From Bacteroidota bacterium (GTDB lineage: Bacteria; Bacteroidota; Bacteroidia; AKYH767-A; OLB10): a stretch of 64,000 nt of DNA. The notes under the pieces were generated by a model. That model was not told the origin of the DNA, searched no databases, and saw only the letters and a list, made by a program, of their open reading frames with translations. The stretch covers positions 1 through 64,000 of the forward strand of contig JAHEMF010000002.1 in the NCBI GenBank assembly GCA_024643795.1. Reading direction: 5' to 3'. The position numbers were made by a program, and so were the translations under genes. Shown piece by piece: positions 42,602 to 52,883 of the stretch; positions within the stretch are counted from its first letter, which is position 1; each line of letters opens with the position of its first letter.

Positions 42602-42624
42602 AGGGGCCGGCATCGCCGGCCCTT
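42602..42624. terminator. terminator of the META lipoprotein gene
   Basis: AGGGGCCGGC and GCCGGCCCTT form a 10-bp GC-rich stem with a 3-base loop. On the reverse strand it is followed by TGATTTTTG, giving a T-run; it lies just beyond the stop at 42627. Confidence 0.7.
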
Positions 42625-42626
42625 GT

Positions 42627-43091
42627 TTATTCAGGCGAGTTAACGAGCAGTTTGTGAAATCTCATAATAGTAATATCATCACTCAGTAAATTAAGTGTTG
42701 AGTCGTTACTCATCTTCCACTTAGTTACCCGGCCAATGGTGGAGGTGAACAGATCTTCACCTTCAGCTCCGTCAACACACATTTTTCTCGTCATGGCCAT
42801 ATGGTCAGGTATGGATAATGTATACCCAGAAGCAACAAATGAACCTGTGTAATTATTACATCCGGCAAATCCGCTTATTCTTTGCTCGTTCTCATCAAAT
42901 TTGATGGTAGGTGATCCATTAGGATAGATTTGTTTCCATGGTAGATTATTATCAGTGATATATATCAGCTGCCAGCTACCTTCTAATTTAACTTCATTGC
43001 CTGATACAGCAGAATTTAATTCTCCTGTTTTACACCCTGATACACATAAAAGAGTGCAAATTAAAGAAAGAGAGATCGTAAAGGTTTTCAT
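42627..43091 (-). CDS. META domain lipoprotein (HslJ-like)
   Basis: A 154-residue protein with a lipoprotein signal (ISLSLICTLLCVSGC, Cys near residue 20) and one META domain: GSWQLIYITDNNLPW, then RISGFAGCNNYTGSF with the typical GCN motif, and a TRKMC segment. META proteins are linked to heat-shock or stress resistance in some bacteria (HslJ, novobiocin resistance), with no known enzyme activity. It is probably attached to the outer membrane. It lies 9 bases after a GNAT gene on the same strand. Confidence 0.82.
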   Translation of the reverse strand: MKTFTISLSLICTLLCVSGCKTGELNSAVSGNEVKLEGSWQLIYITDNNLPWKQIYPNGSPTIKFDENEQRISGFAGCNNYTGSFVASGYTLSIPDHMAMTRKMCVDGAEGEDLFTSTIGRVTKWKMSNDSTLNLLSDDITIMRFHKLLVNSPE

Positions 43092-43100
43092 AAAGGTCTT

Positions 43101-43550
43101 TTATATTAATTTTTCAAAACAAAAGCTAGTTTTCACATCCGCATATTGTCCGTAATTGGGAATGATAACATAATTTTTCTTTTTATACAAACCTATTGCT
43201 TCATGCTGATTGATGCCGGTTTCCAATATACACTTGTTGTATCCAAGTTCTCCGGCCCAGATCTCAAGTTCATGCAGTATGCCTGACGCCAGACCTTTTC
43301 CTCTGAACTCCGGTTGTACATACATTCGTTTTATTTCCATAATAACTTCATCAAATTGTTTAATGGCACCGCAGCCAACCACATTATTGTTGATTGATGC
43401 CAGCACAACATGATTTATTGTATCAACTTTATTATACTGAGCATAAAATGCATGGTCTTCTCCATCACGGATCTTCAGGTCAGCATCCAGTTCTTTTACA
43501 AGCTTATGAAAATCTTTATGTTCTGAATCTGTTCTGAAGATATGGTTCAT
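43101..43550 (-). CDS. GNAT family N-acetyltransferase
   Basis: A 149-residue GNAT enzyme. The acetyl-CoA loop is in EIKRMYVQPEFRGKGLASGI (about 72-91), preceded by the VGCGAIKQFDE strand and followed by LETGINQHEAIGLYKKKNY, the motif B region. The N-terminus (DSEHKDFHKLVKELDADLK) resembles amino-group acetyltransferases such as the PA4866/YjaB-like set. The substrate is unknown. It follows polA by 21 bases on the same strand and may be the second gene of a polA-GNAT-META transcript. Confidence 0.8.
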   Translation of the reverse strand: MNHIFRTDSEHKDFHKLVKELDADLKIRDGEDHAFYAQYNKVDTINHVVLASINNNVVGCGAIKQFDEVIMEIKRMYVQPEFRGKGLASGILHELEIWAGELGYNKCILETGINQHEAIGLYKKKNYVIIPNYGQYADVKTSFCFEKLI

Positions 43551-43571
43551 TGCTCATGCTGTTGAATTGAA

Positions 43572-46334
43572 TTAATGTGCTTCCAGCCAGTTCCTGCCTG
43601 TTCCTATCCCAACTTCAATAGGTACCTCTAACTTGATCGCATTTTTCATCAGGTCTTCAACCAGTTTTTTCACCTCATCAACTTCATTCAGTGGAGTATC
43701 AAATACCAGTTCATCATGCACCTGTAGTATCATCCTGGTTTGTAGCTTTCTCTGTTGCAGTTCTTTGTAAATATTGATCATTGCCACTTTGATCATATCA
43801 GCGGCTGATCCTTGGATGGGTGCATTGATGGCATTTCGCTCCGCAAAACCTCTTACAACTGCGTTCGCCGAATTGATGTCGCGCAAATGTCGTCTACGTC
43901 CGAGTATTGTTTCAACATACCCATGTTTTCTTGCAAACTCAATACTTCCATCCATGTATTTTTTGATGGTAGGGAACTGTATGAAATAATTTTCAATGAT
44001 GGACGCAGCCTCCTTACGGGGTATGTTCAGCCGTTGTGATAAGCCGAAAGCACTGATGCCATATATGATTCCGAAATTCACCATTTTAGCACTGCGCCGC
44101 ATCTCATCTGTTACATCTTTTAGTTCTACTTCAAAAACCTTAGAGGCTGTAGAGGTATGAATATCTATCCCTTTTTTAAACGCATCAATCATGCTAGGGT
44201 CTTTACTCAATGCTGCTATGATCCTCAATTCTATCTGCGAATAATCGGCTGACAATAGAATGTATTTATCGTTTCTTGAAACAAATGCTTTTCGCACCTC
44301 TCTGCCCTTTTCTGTGCGTATTGGAATATTTTGCAGATTCGGATTATTTGAACTTAGTCGTCCGGTAGCTGCAACAGCTTGCTGGTATGAAGTGTGAATG
44401 CGCCCGGTTCGGGGGTTTACCATCTCGGGTAACGTATCTACATAGGTGTTCTTGAGTTTAACCAGTTGCCTGAACTCAAGCACCATCTCAACTATCTTAT
44501 GCCTGTCTGAGATCTTTGAAAGCACATCTTCACCGGTAGCATATTGTCCGGTTTTGGTTTTCTTGGCCTTGGGGTCTATCTTAAGCTTATCAAATAAGAT
44601 CTCACCTAATTGTTTCGGACTTGCAATGTTGAATTCCTCGCCGGCTTCTTGATATATTTTCTTTTCAATTTTTATAATATCCTTCTCTAGTTCTGAAGAA
44701 AATTCTTTTAGGGCAACTGGGTCAATTGCAACTCCTTCGGTTTCCATAGATGCCAGAACAGGTATCAATGGCATTTCAACTTCGCTGAAAAGTTTAGTAA
44801 GTTTATTTTTTTTCAGGTCGGGTTCAAACACTTCTTTGAGTTGTAAAGTTATATCAGCATCCTCGGCTGCGTATTCAACCACCTGTTCAACAGGAACCTC
44901 GCGCATGCTCAACTGGCCTTTTCTTTTTTCGCCTATCAGTGTTTCAATTGAAACCGGTTTGTAATTCAAATAAACTTCTGATAAAAGATTCATATTGTGC
45001 CTCATGTCGGGCTCTATGAGATAATGGGCCATCATGGTGTCAAACAAAGGTCCTTTCACCTCAATATCATACCAGCGCAACATCATCATATCGTATTTGA
45101 TATTTTGTCCGCATTTTTCAATGGACAAGTCTTCAAATATATGTTTGAACTGCGATACTAGTTTGTGCGCATCATCATAGTTGTCGGGAACCGGTACATA
45201 CCATGCCTCATAAGGTTTCAGCGCAAATGACATACCTACAAGTTCAGCCTGGTTGGCATCTATATCAGTGGTCTCCGTGTCAAAACAAATCAGTTTGCTT
45301 TTCTCAAGTTTCTTAATGAGAGCAGTGATTTCTTTTTCAGTGTTTGTCAAATGATACTTGTGCTCTACCGTTAAGATGGTCAAAGGTTCATTTGCGGGAG
45401 CTTCTTCAGTTGTTTCATCATCAAATAATGCAGATTGTTGCCCGTTGCTGATAGATACATCTTCATCAAGTACTCTTTTGGAAAGTTGCCTGAACTCAAG
45501 TTCGGCAAATACTTCACGTATTTTATCTTTATCAACTTCTTCTAACCTGAGATCTTTTTCATCAAACTTGACCGGTACATCGGTAATGATGGTTGCCAGT
45601 TCTTTTGATAACAATGCCTTGTCACTGTTATCTCTTACCTTTTCTGCCAGCTTTCCTTTTAATTTGTCAGCATTAGCTATTACATTTTCTACATTATCAT
45701 ATTCGGCCAATAACTGGCGGGCGGTTTTTTCACCTACACCCGGTATTCCAGGAATATTATCTGCTGAGTCGCCCCATAATCCCAGCATATCAATCACCTG
45801 ATCTACACGTTTCACCCCAAATTTTTCAAGTACTTCGGCCACACCCAGCACCTCCGCTTTGTTTCCAAACGAAGCCGGTTTATAGATCTTGATATGCTCA
45901 CTCACAAGCTGTCCGAAATCTTTGTCAGGTGTCATCATGAAAACCTCAAAGCCATTTTTCTCAGCTTCCTTTGCTAGTGTACCTATTACATCGTCAGCTT
46001 CATAACCATCACACATGATCACAGGTATGCGAAAGCCTTCCAGTATCTTTTGCACATACGGAATAGATGTTTCAAGGTCTTCAGGCATAGCTTCACGATG
46101 TGCCTTGTAATCTGCATATCCTTCATGGCGAGCTGTAGGAGCCATGGTGTCAAACGCTACGGCAATGTGGGTGGGTTTTTCATTCTTGAGTACATCAAGC
46201 AATGTATTGGTGAATCCGAACATGGCCGATGTGTTCAATCCTTTGCTATTAATTCTGGGATTTTTACTGAAAGCAAAATATGCACGATAAATAAGTGCCA
46301 TTGCATCCAGCAGAAATAATTTCTTTTCTTTCAT
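43572..46334 (-). CDS. polA: DNA polymerase I
   Basis: A 920-residue three-domain polymerase. The N-terminal 5' nuclease (about 1-290) shows MTPDKDFGQLV and GLWGDSADNIPGIPGVGEKTA. The 3'-5' proofreading domain (about 325-510) keeps all three exo motifs: FDTETT, NIKYDMMML and YAAEDADITL, so proofreading should be active. The polymerase domain has motif A DYSQIELRI, motif B RRSAKMVNFGIIYG and motif C QVHDELVFD. It works in Okazaki-fragment processing and repair. ATG at 46334. Confidence 0.96.
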   Translation of the reverse strand: MKEKKLFLLDAMALIYRAYFAFSKNPRINSKGLNTSAMFGFTNTLLDVLKNEKPTHIAVAFDTMAPTARHEGYADYKAHREAMPEDLETSIPYVQKILEGFRIPVIMCDGYEADDVIGTLAKEAEKNGFEVFMMTPDKDFGQLVSEHIKIYKPASFGNKAEVLGVAEVLEKFGVKRVDQVIDMLGLWGDSADNIPGIPGVGEKTARQLLAEYDNVENVIANADKLKGKLAEKVRDNSDKALLSKELATIITDVPVKFDEKDLRLEEVDKDKIREVFAELEFRQLSKRVLDEDVSISNGQQSALFDDETTEEAPANEPLTILTVEHKYHLTNTEKEITALIKKLEKSKLICFDTETTDIDANQAELVGMSFALKPYEAWYVPVPDNYDDAHKLVSQFKHIFEDLSIEKCGQNIKYDMMMLRWYDIEVKGPLFDTMMAHYLIEPDMRHNMNLLSEVYLNYKPVSIETLIGEKRKGQLSMREVPVEQVVEYAAEDADITLQLKEVFEPDLKKNKLTKLFSEVEMPLIPVLASMETEGVAIDPVALKEFSSELEKDIIKIEKKIYQEAGEEFNIASPKQLGEILFDKLKIDPKAKKTKTGQYATGEDVLSKISDRHKIVEMVLEFRQLVKLKNTYVDTLPEMVNPRTGRIHTSYQQAVAATGRLSSNNPNLQNIPIRTEKGREVRKAFVSRNDKYILLSADYSQIELRIIAALSKDPSMIDAFKKGIDIHTSTASKVFEVELKDVTDEMRRSAKMVNFGIIYGISAFGLSQRLNIPRKEAASIIENYFIQFPTIKKYMDGSIEFARKHGYVETILGRRRHLRDINSANAVVRGFAERNAINAPIQGSAADMIKVAMINIYKELQQRKLQTRMILQVHDELVFDTPLNEVDEVKKLVEDLMKNAIKLEVPIEVGIGTGRNWLEAH

Positions 46335-46354
46335 CAGTTATAATTAATATTCAA

Positions 46355-46362
46355 CAAAGCTA
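46355..46362 (-). promoter_or_regulatory. -7 promoter box of polA
   Basis: Reverse-strand TAGCTTTG, a full TAnnTTTG match, ends 20 bases before the polA ATG. Confidence 0.4.
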
Positions 46363-46366
46363 ATGA

Positions 46367-47539
46367 TTACACTTTCTTGGTTCTTAAACTTTCGATGGCT
46401 TGTTTCAGTTTTGTGACAGCAATTTCTATTTCAGTATCTGTGGTGGATCTGCCTAAGCTTATCCTGATAGAATTTTTACATTCTGCATCAGATAGTCCCA
46501 TAGCCTTTAAAACATGTGACGGCTGCGGTAGTTCTGAAGTGCAGGCAGAGCCTGATGAGATACACAGTTCCGGTATCGCAGTCATCAGTTGCTCATTATG
46601 AACACCGGCGATCTTTAAACTTGTTGTATTGGGTAAACGGTCTCGTACATCCCCGTTGATGTGGATGCCGCCACACGACTCAAGCATTTGTTCAAGCGTT
46701 GTGCGTTGTTTTGACATTCGGGCTGAATCATCCCACTGTTCTGATAAACAAAGTTCCATTGCATGTGCCATACCTACAATTCCGGGTACATTCTGGGTTC
46801 CCGGACGAATACCTTTCTCATGACCTCCGCCAAACATGATCGGTTTTAATGCCACCCGCGGATCTTTCCTCCGTAAATAAAGTGCTCCAACACCTTTTGG
46901 TCCGTAAAATTTGTGTGCGGAGATACATGCTGCATCAATGTTCAATTCGTTCACATCAAATCTTATTTTTCCGATCGCCTGTGTTGCATCACAAAACAAA
47001 ATGCTGTTGGCTCTATGAACAATATCGGCAACTTCTTTGACCGGATTGATGTATCCTGTTTCATTGTTGGCGGCCATCAGCGCCACAAAGATCGTGTCGC
47101 CGGATATTATTGATTTTAGTTTTTCAAGATCGGGTGCTCCGTTTCTGCTCACCGGAAGAATTGATATTCTAAAGCCTTCCGATTCAAGATGAGTCAATGT
47201 TTCAATTACTGCCTTGTGTTCTGTAGCCCAGGTTATGATATGGTTACCTTTAGAGCGGTAGGCTTCAGCCATCCCCGTAAGGGCCATGTTGACAGACTCC
47301 GTGGCTCCTGAAGTAAATATTATCTCGCCGGGTTCCGCTCCAACGCCCATGGCCAACTTTTCTCTTGATCGTGCAATCGCATGAGCTGCCTCCCGACCTG
47401 CCATATGGGTTTTGGAGGCCGCATTACCAAAATTGACCGTAAACCAGGGTAACATGCTTTCCAGCACCCTTTGATCAACAGGTGTGGTGGCATTGTGGTC
47501 AAAGTAAATAAGTCCGGAATTTGAGGGCTTTTCAGACAT
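46367..47539 (-). CDS. cysteine desulfurase (NifS/IscS family)
   Basis: A 390-residue PLP enzyme that takes sulfur from cysteine and passes it on as a persulfide for Fe-S clusters or tRNA thiolation. The fold-type I landmarks are YFDHNATTPVD at the N-terminus, GATESVNMAL (about 80), ANNETGYINPV (about 150), the PLP lysine in ISAHKFYGPKGVGALY (about 205) and the mobile catalytic loop SSGSACTSELPQPSHVL (about 325) with its Cys. The short loop indicates class I (NifS/IscS) rather than SufS. The frame reaches a TTG at 47548; ATG 47539 is preferred. No iscU or suf genes are adjacent. Confidence 0.92.
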   Translation of the reverse strand: MSEKPSNSGLIYFDHNATTPVDQRVLESMLPWFTVNFGNAASKTHMAGREAAHAIARSREKLAMGVGAEPGEIIFTSGATESVNMALTGMAEAYRSKGNHIITWATEHKAVIETLTHLESEGFRISILPVSRNGAPDLEKLKSIISGDTIFVALMAANNETGYINPVKEVADIVHRANSILFCDATQAIGKIRFDVNELNIDAACISAHKFYGPKGVGALYLRRKDPRVALKPIMFGGGHEKGIRPGTQNVPGIVGMAHAMELCLSEQWDDSARMSKQRTTLEQMLESCGGIHINGDVRDRLPNTTSLKIAGVHNEQLMTAIPELCISSGSACTSELPQPSHVLKAMGLSDAECKNSIRISLGRSTTDTEIEIAVTKLKQAIESLRTKKV

Positions 47540-47545
47540 TGAATA

Positions 47546-47553
47546 CAAAGGTA
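47546..47553 (-). promoter_or_regulatory. -7 promoter box of the cysteine desulfurase gene
   Basis: Reverse-strand TACCTTTG, a full TAnnTTTG match, ends 6 bases before ATG 47539 and supports that start over the upstream TTG. Confidence 0.5.
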
Positions 47554-47626
47554 ATCAAGCCTTTGAGCATGAGGTAACATCATCTTATTTCAGTACCTTT
47601 ACCTGCTGCTCTTGGCAGTTTGGTCG

Positions 47627-50071
47627 ATGTTTCGATTTATAGCTCGTATCATATTGAGAAACAGGAGGTTACTCCTCCTGATATTTGCGTTGGTAACCGT
47701 CTTATTCGGTTATTTTGCCACGCGGATCACTTTGTCGTACGAGTTTGCTAAAGTACTCCCTGCCGATGATCCTTATTTTAAGGAATATGAGCAGTTTAAA
47801 TCAACTTTTGGGGAAGATGGCAGTGTGATGGTCATTGGTGTAAGAGACCAGGACTTTTATACTGTTAATACTTTCAACGAATGGTACCAGCTTGGAGAGA
47901 AAGTCAAAGCTATCGATGGTATTGAAACGGTTGTTTCAGTTTCACATCTCTATACTGTAAAAGCCAACCATGAAGAGCGAAAGTTTGATCTAGAACCTAT
48001 TGTTAAAGGAACAGTTCAAAATCAAACTCAGCTCGATAGTCTGAAAGAGGCATTGATGAACATGCCATTTTATCAGGGCATGATAATCAGTGAAGATGGT
48101 GAAGCAACTTTAATGGCTCTCACTTTTGATAAGAAAAAACTGAATAGCAGATCACGGATAGATATTGTTGACCAGGTAAAAGCATACACACGTGAATTCA
48201 AAGAGAATACAGGACTTGATATTCACATATCAGGACTGCCATATATCCGCACCGCTATAGCTTCTAAAGTGTCGAATGAGTTAAAGCTGTTTTTACTACT
48301 TGCAATTTTCGTTTGTTCTGCCATTCTATATTTCTTTTTCCGATCGCACCGGGTAGTATTCTTCAGCGTAATGGTTGTAATGGTAGCAGTAGTATGGTCG
48401 GTTGGGATTATTGTTTTACTGGGATATAAGATCACCATCCTTACTGGTCTCATACCGCCATTGATCATTGTAATTGGAATACCCAACAGTATATTACTGC
48501 TCAACAAATATCACAGTGAATTCAGGATCCATGGTAATAAGATTAAGGCGCTTGCGCGGATGATCCAGCGGATCGGATTTACAACTTTCCTAGCTAACTT
48601 CACCACAGCTATTGGTTTTGGTGTGTTTTACTTTACACACAGCACTATTTTAATGGAATTCGGGTTGGTTGCTGCATTGAATGTAATGCTCACCTATTTG
48701 ATCTCGCTGGTCCTAATACCTATTGCTTTCAGTTTTCTTCCACCACCTGACCTGAAGCATATCAGTCATCTGAAAGCTCCTAGACTTAATAAGTTACTTG
48801 AAAAGATCGACATCCTTGTTAATCATAAGACCGCACTTGTATTTATTACAGTTGGAACCGTGATAGTGATCTCTGTATTTGGCATGTTAAAATTAAGGTC
48901 AGTTGGTTATGTTGTTGATGATCTGCCTAAAGATGATCCGGTTTACCTAGACATGAAGTTTTTTGAGTCAAACTTCAACGGTGTGTTGCCATTAGAGATC
49001 TCAATTGACACCCATGAGCCCGGTATGGCTTTGGATCAGTTGAACCTTCAAAAGATCAGTCGGCTTGAAAAGGTGCTTGATAAATATGATGAACTGTCAA
49101 AGCCTGTCGCAATAGTTGATGCAATTAAATTCTCTTACCAATCGTACCGTGGAGGGGAGTCACGCTTTTATGTTCTTCCCGGCAGCCTGGACCTGGCAGA
49201 AATGGCATCTTATATTGAAGCCGACAGCAAGCAAAAGACCCAAATGTTCAAGTCGTTCATCGATTCAACCAGAAGATATACAAGAGTTAGTGTTCAGATG
49301 GCGGATATAGGCTCTGTAAAGATGGAAGGTTTGCTGAATGAGATCAGGCCTCGTATCGATTCAATCTTTGATCCTTCTGAATATAAGGTTGCAGTAACAG
49401 GTAATAGTTTGATCTTTTTGAAAGGTAATGAGTATCTGTTCTCCAATTTGATGGAAAGTATCATACTTGCCATCGTACTTATTTCAATCATCATGTTTAT
49501 GTTATTTATGAGTTTTCGCATGATCACGGTGAGCATCCTGCCAAGTCTGATACCATTGTTGATAACGGCCGGGATTATGGGCTATTTTAATATCCCGTTA
49601 AAGCCATCCACAATCCTCATCTTTAGTATTGCATTTGGAATATCTTCTGATGGCACTATTTATTTCCTTACAAAATACCGTCAAGAACTTCTGAACTTCC
49701 CGTTAAGCATTTCCAAAGCAGTATCAGTTACAATCAGGGAGACCGGAGTTAGTATGATATATACCGCAGTAATCCTGTTTTTTGGTTTCTTTATTTTTTC
49801 TGCCTCAGGCTTTGGAGGTACACGTTCCTTAGGAATTTTGATATCCATCACGTTATTGGTAGCAATGTTATCTAACCTGGTATTGTTACCTGCGTTACTT
49901 ATATCGCTGGAACGCAGACTCACTACACGCGCATTTTTGTCAGAGCCTTTACTTCAGATCTTTAATGAAGAAGAAGATATTGAATTGGATGACCTTGAGA
50001 TCAGAAAGGTTGATCTTGGTGGTAATGGTGAATCCCCGGAAAAGTCAAAAGAGAAAATAGAAGAAAGTTAA
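47627..50071 (+). CDS. RND superfamily (MMPL-type) exporter
   Basis: An 814-residue membrane protein with the duplicated 6+6 helix plan of RND/MMPL exporters. Helix 1 is near residues 14-32, a periplasmic domain spans about 33-205 ([18 protein letters not shown]), helices 2-6 include [22 protein letters not shown], and the second half repeats the plan, with [27 protein letters not shown] as its signature region. The C-terminal tail (about 30 residues) is highly charged. No TolC or fusion protein gene is adjacent, which fits lipid or hopanoid-type transporters rather than tripartite drug pumps; the cargo is unknown. ATG 47627 is preferred to the upstream TTG. Confidence 0.85.
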   Translation: MFRFIARIILRNRRLLLLIFALVTVLFGYFATRITLSYEFAKVLPADDPYFKEYEQFKSTFGEDGSVMVIGVRDQDFYTVNTFNEWYQLGEKVKAIDGIETVVSVSHLYTVKANHEERKFDLEPIVKGTVQNQTQLDSLKEALMNMPFYQGMIISEDGEATLMALTFDKKKLNSRSRIDIVDQVKAYTREFKENTGLDIHISGLPYIRTAIASKVSNELKLFLLLAIFVCSAILYFFFRSHRVVFFSVMVVMVAVVWSVGIIVLLGYKITILTGLIPPLIIVIGIPNSILLLNKYHSEFRIHGNKIKALARMIQRIGFTTFLANFTTAIGFGVFYFTHSTILMEFGLVAALNVMLTYLISLVLIPIAFSFLPPPDLKHISHLKAPRLNKLLEKIDILVNHKTALVFITVGTVIVISVFGMLKLRSVGYVVDDLPKDDPVYLDMKFFESNFNGVLPLEISIDTHEPGMALDQLNLQKISRLEKVLDKYDELSKPVAIVDAIKFSYQSYRGGESRFYVLPGSLDLAEMASYIEADSKQKTQMFKSFIDSTRRYTRVSVQMADIGSVKMEGLLNEIRPRIDSIFDPSEYKVAVTGNSLIFLKGNEYLFSNLMESIILAIVLISIIMFMLFMSFRMITVSILPSLIPLLITAGIMGYFNIPLKPSTILIFSIAFGISSDGTIYFLTKYRQELLNFPLSISKAVSVTIRETGVSMIYTAVILFFGFFIFSASGFGGTRSLGILISITLLVAMLSNLVLLPALLISLERRLTTRAFLSEPLLQIFNEEEDIELDDLEIRKVDLGGNGESPEKSKEKIEES

Positions 50072-50079
50072 TTGTATAT

Positions 50080-50937
50080 ATGAAAGGAATTATTCTGGCA
50101 GGAGGTTCTGGCACAAGATTGCATCCGTTAACGGTTGCAATGAGTAAGCAGCTTATGCCCGTTTACGACAAGCCAATGATATATTATCCATTGTCTGTTT
50201 TAATGATGGCAGGTATCAGAGAGGTGCTGATCATTTCAACACCACATGATTTACCATTATTTGAAAAACTACTTGGAGATGGTTCAGCATTAGGGTGCAA
50301 GTTCATGTACGAAGTTCAGGAAGTTCCAAACGGACTTGCTCAGGCATTTGTGATTGGCGAAAAATTTATAGGCAACGATAATGTTGCACTGATATTGGGT
50401 GATAATATCTTTTATGGATCAGGATTGCAAAAAACATTGGAACAAAATATTAATCCTGATGGCGGGGTAGTATTTGCTTACCATGTTTCAGATCCTGAAA
50501 GATATGGTGTCGTAGAGTTCAACAGCGACCACCAAGCTGTTTCCATTGAAGAAAAACCTAAATCCCCTAAATCTAATTTTGCCGTACCCGGATTGTATTT
50601 TTACGACAATGAAGTTGTTGCTATCGCAAAGGGTCTTGAGCCAAGTGCCCGCGGTGAATATGAGATAACTGATATCAATAAGGAATACCTGCGCAGGGGA
50701 AAGCTGAAAGTAGGGATGCTGAGTCGTGGTACTGCATGGCTTGATACCGGCACTTTTAATTCTTTATTGCAAGCTGCATTGTTTGTTCAGGTAATTGAAG
50801 AACGACAAGGACTAAAGATAGGTTGTATTGAAGAGATAGCATATAGAAAAGGATTTATAGATCACAAAAAACTTAACGAACTCGCTAAGCCGTTATTAAA
50901 AAGCGGATATGGTGAGTATTTGTTAAAATTAAACTGA
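50080..50937 (+). CDS. rmlA: glucose-1-phosphate thymidylyltransferase
   Basis: A 285-residue nucleotidyltransferase that makes dTDP-glucose from glucose-1-phosphate and dTTP. The N-terminal [16 protein letters not shown] signature, [28 protein letters not shown] (metal-binding Asp), the [20 protein letters not shown] segment and [15 protein letters not shown] are all diagnostic of RmlA rather than GalU. Length is typical. rmlB, rmlC and rmlD are not beside it; instead an epimerase follows 5 bases later. It feeds activated sugars to surface polysaccharides. Confidence 0.93.
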   Translation: MKGIILAGGSGTRLHPLTVAMSKQLMPVYDKPMIYYPLSVLMMAGIREVLIISTPHDLPLFEKLLGDGSALGCKFMYEVQEVPNGLAQAFVIGEKFIGNDNVALILGDNIFYGSGLQKTLEQNINPDGGVVFAYHVSDPERYGVVEFNSDHQAVSIEEKPKSPKSNFAVPGLYFYDNEVVAIAKGLEPSARGEYEITDINKEYLRRGKLKVGMLSRGTAWLDTGTFNSLLQAALFVQVIEERQGLKIGCIEEIAYRKGFIDHKKLNELAKPLLKSGYGEYLLKLN

Positions 50938-50942
50938 AGCAA

Positions 50943-51884
50943 ATGAAAAGACGTATACTAGTTACAGGAGGCGCTGGTTTTATTGGTAGTGCATTAGCTC
51001 AAAAACTAGCCAAGGATCCCGACAATCATGTTGTTATTGTTGATAACCTGACCACAGGAACTTTATCAAAGATCCCTGTCACCAAACATGATAATCTGAA
51101 ATTTATCAAGGCAGATGTGAATGACTTTGAAGATATCTCAAGCATTTTTAATTCATACAGATTTCAATACGTATTTCATCTGGCCGCAGTAGTTGGTGTT
51201 AAGCGAACACTTTCTAATCCCGTAAAGGTGCTTAATGATATCACCGGTATCAAGAACATTTTAAACCTTTCAAAAAACACAGGTGTAAAGAGGATCTTTT
51301 TCTCCTCCTCGTCAGAAGTTTATGGTGAGCCGGTTGAGTTTCCACAAAATGAACACACTACACCTTTGAATTCACGCTTAGCATATGCTATCGTTAAAAA
51401 TATTGGCGAAGCTTATCTCAGAGCATACAAGCTTGAGTTTGATCTTGACTTTACAATATTCAGATTCTTCAATACCTACGGTCCAAAGCAGAGTAAGGAT
51501 TTTGTAATGTCAAAATTCCTTAATGCTGCAATCCACAACAGAGACATCACGGTTTATGGCGATGGCAGCCAAACAAGAACATTTTGTTACATAGATGATA
51601 ATGTTGATGCCTGCCTGAGTGCTTTTTATAACGATAAAATGGTCAATGATGTAGTAAATATCGGAACAGATAATGAGATATCTATTCTTGAGTTAGCAAA
51701 TATCATTATAAGGATCACAGGGTCAAAATCCAAGGTTGTTCACTTGCCGGCTTTGAAAGAGGGTGATATGACACGCAGGTGTCCTGATAATTCTAAAATG
51801 ATAGAACTGCTGAATCGGCCTCTGACAACACTGGAGGATGGTATCCAGCATCTGATGTCTTCAAAACACCTGATAGAATCGTAA
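50943..51884 (+). CDS. NAD-dependent nucleotide-sugar epimerase/dehydratase
   Basis: A 313-residue extended-SDR enzyme. NAD binding is shown by VTGGAGFIGSALAQKLA at the N-terminus and DNLTTG around 37; the catalytic SSSSEVYGEP segment and YAIVKNIGEAY (Y-x3-K) are intact; FRFFNTYGPKQ and GDGSQTRTFCYIDD are typical of GalE/UDP-xylose/UDP-GlcNAc epimerases. The substrate is not determined; candidates are UDP- or dTDP-sugars made through the adjacent RmlA. It is in an operon with rmlA and the downstream prenyl synthase (6-base gap). Confidence 0.85.
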   Translation: MKRRILVTGGAGFIGSALAQKLAKDPDNHVVIVDNLTTGTLSKIPVTKHDNLKFIKADVNDFEDISSIFNSYRFQYVFHLAAVVGVKRTLSNPVKVLNDITGIKNILNLSKNTGVKRIFFSSSSEVYGEPVEFPQNEHTTPLNSRLAYAIVKNIGEAYLRAYKLEFDLDFTIFRFFNTYGPKQSKDFVMSKFLNAAIHNRDITVYGDGSQTRTFCYIDDNVDACLSAFYNDKMVNDVVNIGTDNEISILELANIIIRITGSKSKVVHLPALKEGDMTRRCPDNSKMIELLNRPLTTLEDGIQHLMSSKHLIES

Positions 51885-51890
51885 GTATCA

Positions 51891-52865
51891 ATGCACACGT
51901 CAGCTGAACTGAGGAAAGTTATAGATACAGCTCTTGCAGATCTGAAAATAAAGGATCATCCAAAAGATCTGTATGATCCGATCAAATACATGCTATCGCT
52001 CGAGGCCAAGCGGATGCGACCTGTACTCCTTATGATAGGTTGCGACATGTTTAAGGGCGATATCAGTGAAGCCTTACCGTGTGCGCTGGCCATAGAGGTG
52101 TTCCACAACTTCACATTGTTGCATGATGATATTATGGACAATGCACCGCTCCGCCGTTCACAACAAACTGTTCACGAACGCTGGAATAACAACGTGGCTA
52201 TACTCTCGGGTGATACCATGTTTGTTATGGCATGTCAGCTCATGATGAAAGCCCCGGATGCTTGTTTGCGTGATGTTATGGACCTCTTCCTGCTTACATC
52301 TGCTGAGGTATGTGAAGGCCAGCAACTGGATATGGATTTCGAAAAAATGGATATAGTTGGAATTGATGATTATATTAGAATGATCAGCTTTAAAACGGCA
52401 GTATTGTTGGCTGCCAGTTTAAAGATCGGGGCGAAGATCGCCGGTGCGCCGGAGAGGGAGGCAGATCATCTTTATGAATTTGGAAGAAATATTGGAATAG
52501 CATTTCAGTTGAAAGATGATATTTTGGATGTGTTTGGCGACTCTCAACTTTTTGGCAAGCAGCAAGGCGGAGATATTTTATCGGATAAAAAAACTTTTTT
52601 ACTTCTGAAGGCAATGGAATTATCGGGAGCTGAAGAACAAAAGGTGATGAAGAGCTGGATTAACAATGCCGATAATGACCCAGTAGGAAAGGTCAGAGCC
52701 ATTACCGAAATATATGAGAGTTTAGGTATCAAAGACCTTGCAGAAAAGGAGATGGAGAAGTATTATAACATTGCCATGAGCCATTTGAATGAAGTAAATG
52801 TTGAAAGCATAAATAAGCAATCACTTCAGGAATTTGCTGGGAAACTCATGGTGAGGCAATCTTAA
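51891..52865 (+). CDS. polyprenyl diphosphate synthase (short-chain, FPP/GGPP type)
   Basis: A 324-residue trans-prenyltransferase that condenses IPP with allylic diphosphates. The first aspartate motif DDIMD is at 79-83, the second DDILD at 208-212, with AKRMRPVLLM near 40 for IPP binding. The residue five before the first motif is Phe (F74 in FTLLHDD), a bulky side chain that usually limits products to C15-C20 rather than long quinone chains. It may therefore feed carotenoid or polyprenyl synthesis (inference). It lies convergent to the photolyase operon. Confidence 0.87.
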   Translation: MHTSAELRKVIDTALADLKIKDHPKDLYDPIKYMLSLEAKRMRPVLLMIGCDMFKGDISEALPCALAIEVFHNFTLLHDDIMDNAPLRRSQQTVHERWNNNVAILSGDTMFVMACQLMMKAPDACLRDVMDLFLLTSAEVCEGQQLDMDFEKMDIVGIDDYIRMISFKTAVLLAASLKIGAKIAGAPEREADHLYEFGRNIGIAFQLKDDILDVFGDSQLFGKQQGGDILSDKKTFLLLKAMELSGAEEQKVMKSWINNADNDPVGKVRAITEIYESLGIKDLAEKEMEKYYNIAMSHLNEVNVESINKQSLQEFAGKLMVRQS

Positions 52866-52881
52866 CTGCCGTACAAGGCAG
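52866..52881. terminator. weak hairpin between prenyl synthase and photolyase genes
   Basis: CTGCC and GGCAG form a 5-bp stem around a 6-base loop in the 18-base gap between convergent genes, followed by ATTCATTTTT on the plus strand. The stem is short, so the terminator call is tentative. Confidence 0.4.
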
Positions 52882-52883
52882 AT

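Noticed and set aside
43572-46334. Possible loss of proofreading in DNA polymerase I
   Set aside because: All three 3'-5' exonuclease motifs (DTE, N-x3-D and Y-x3-D types) are present.
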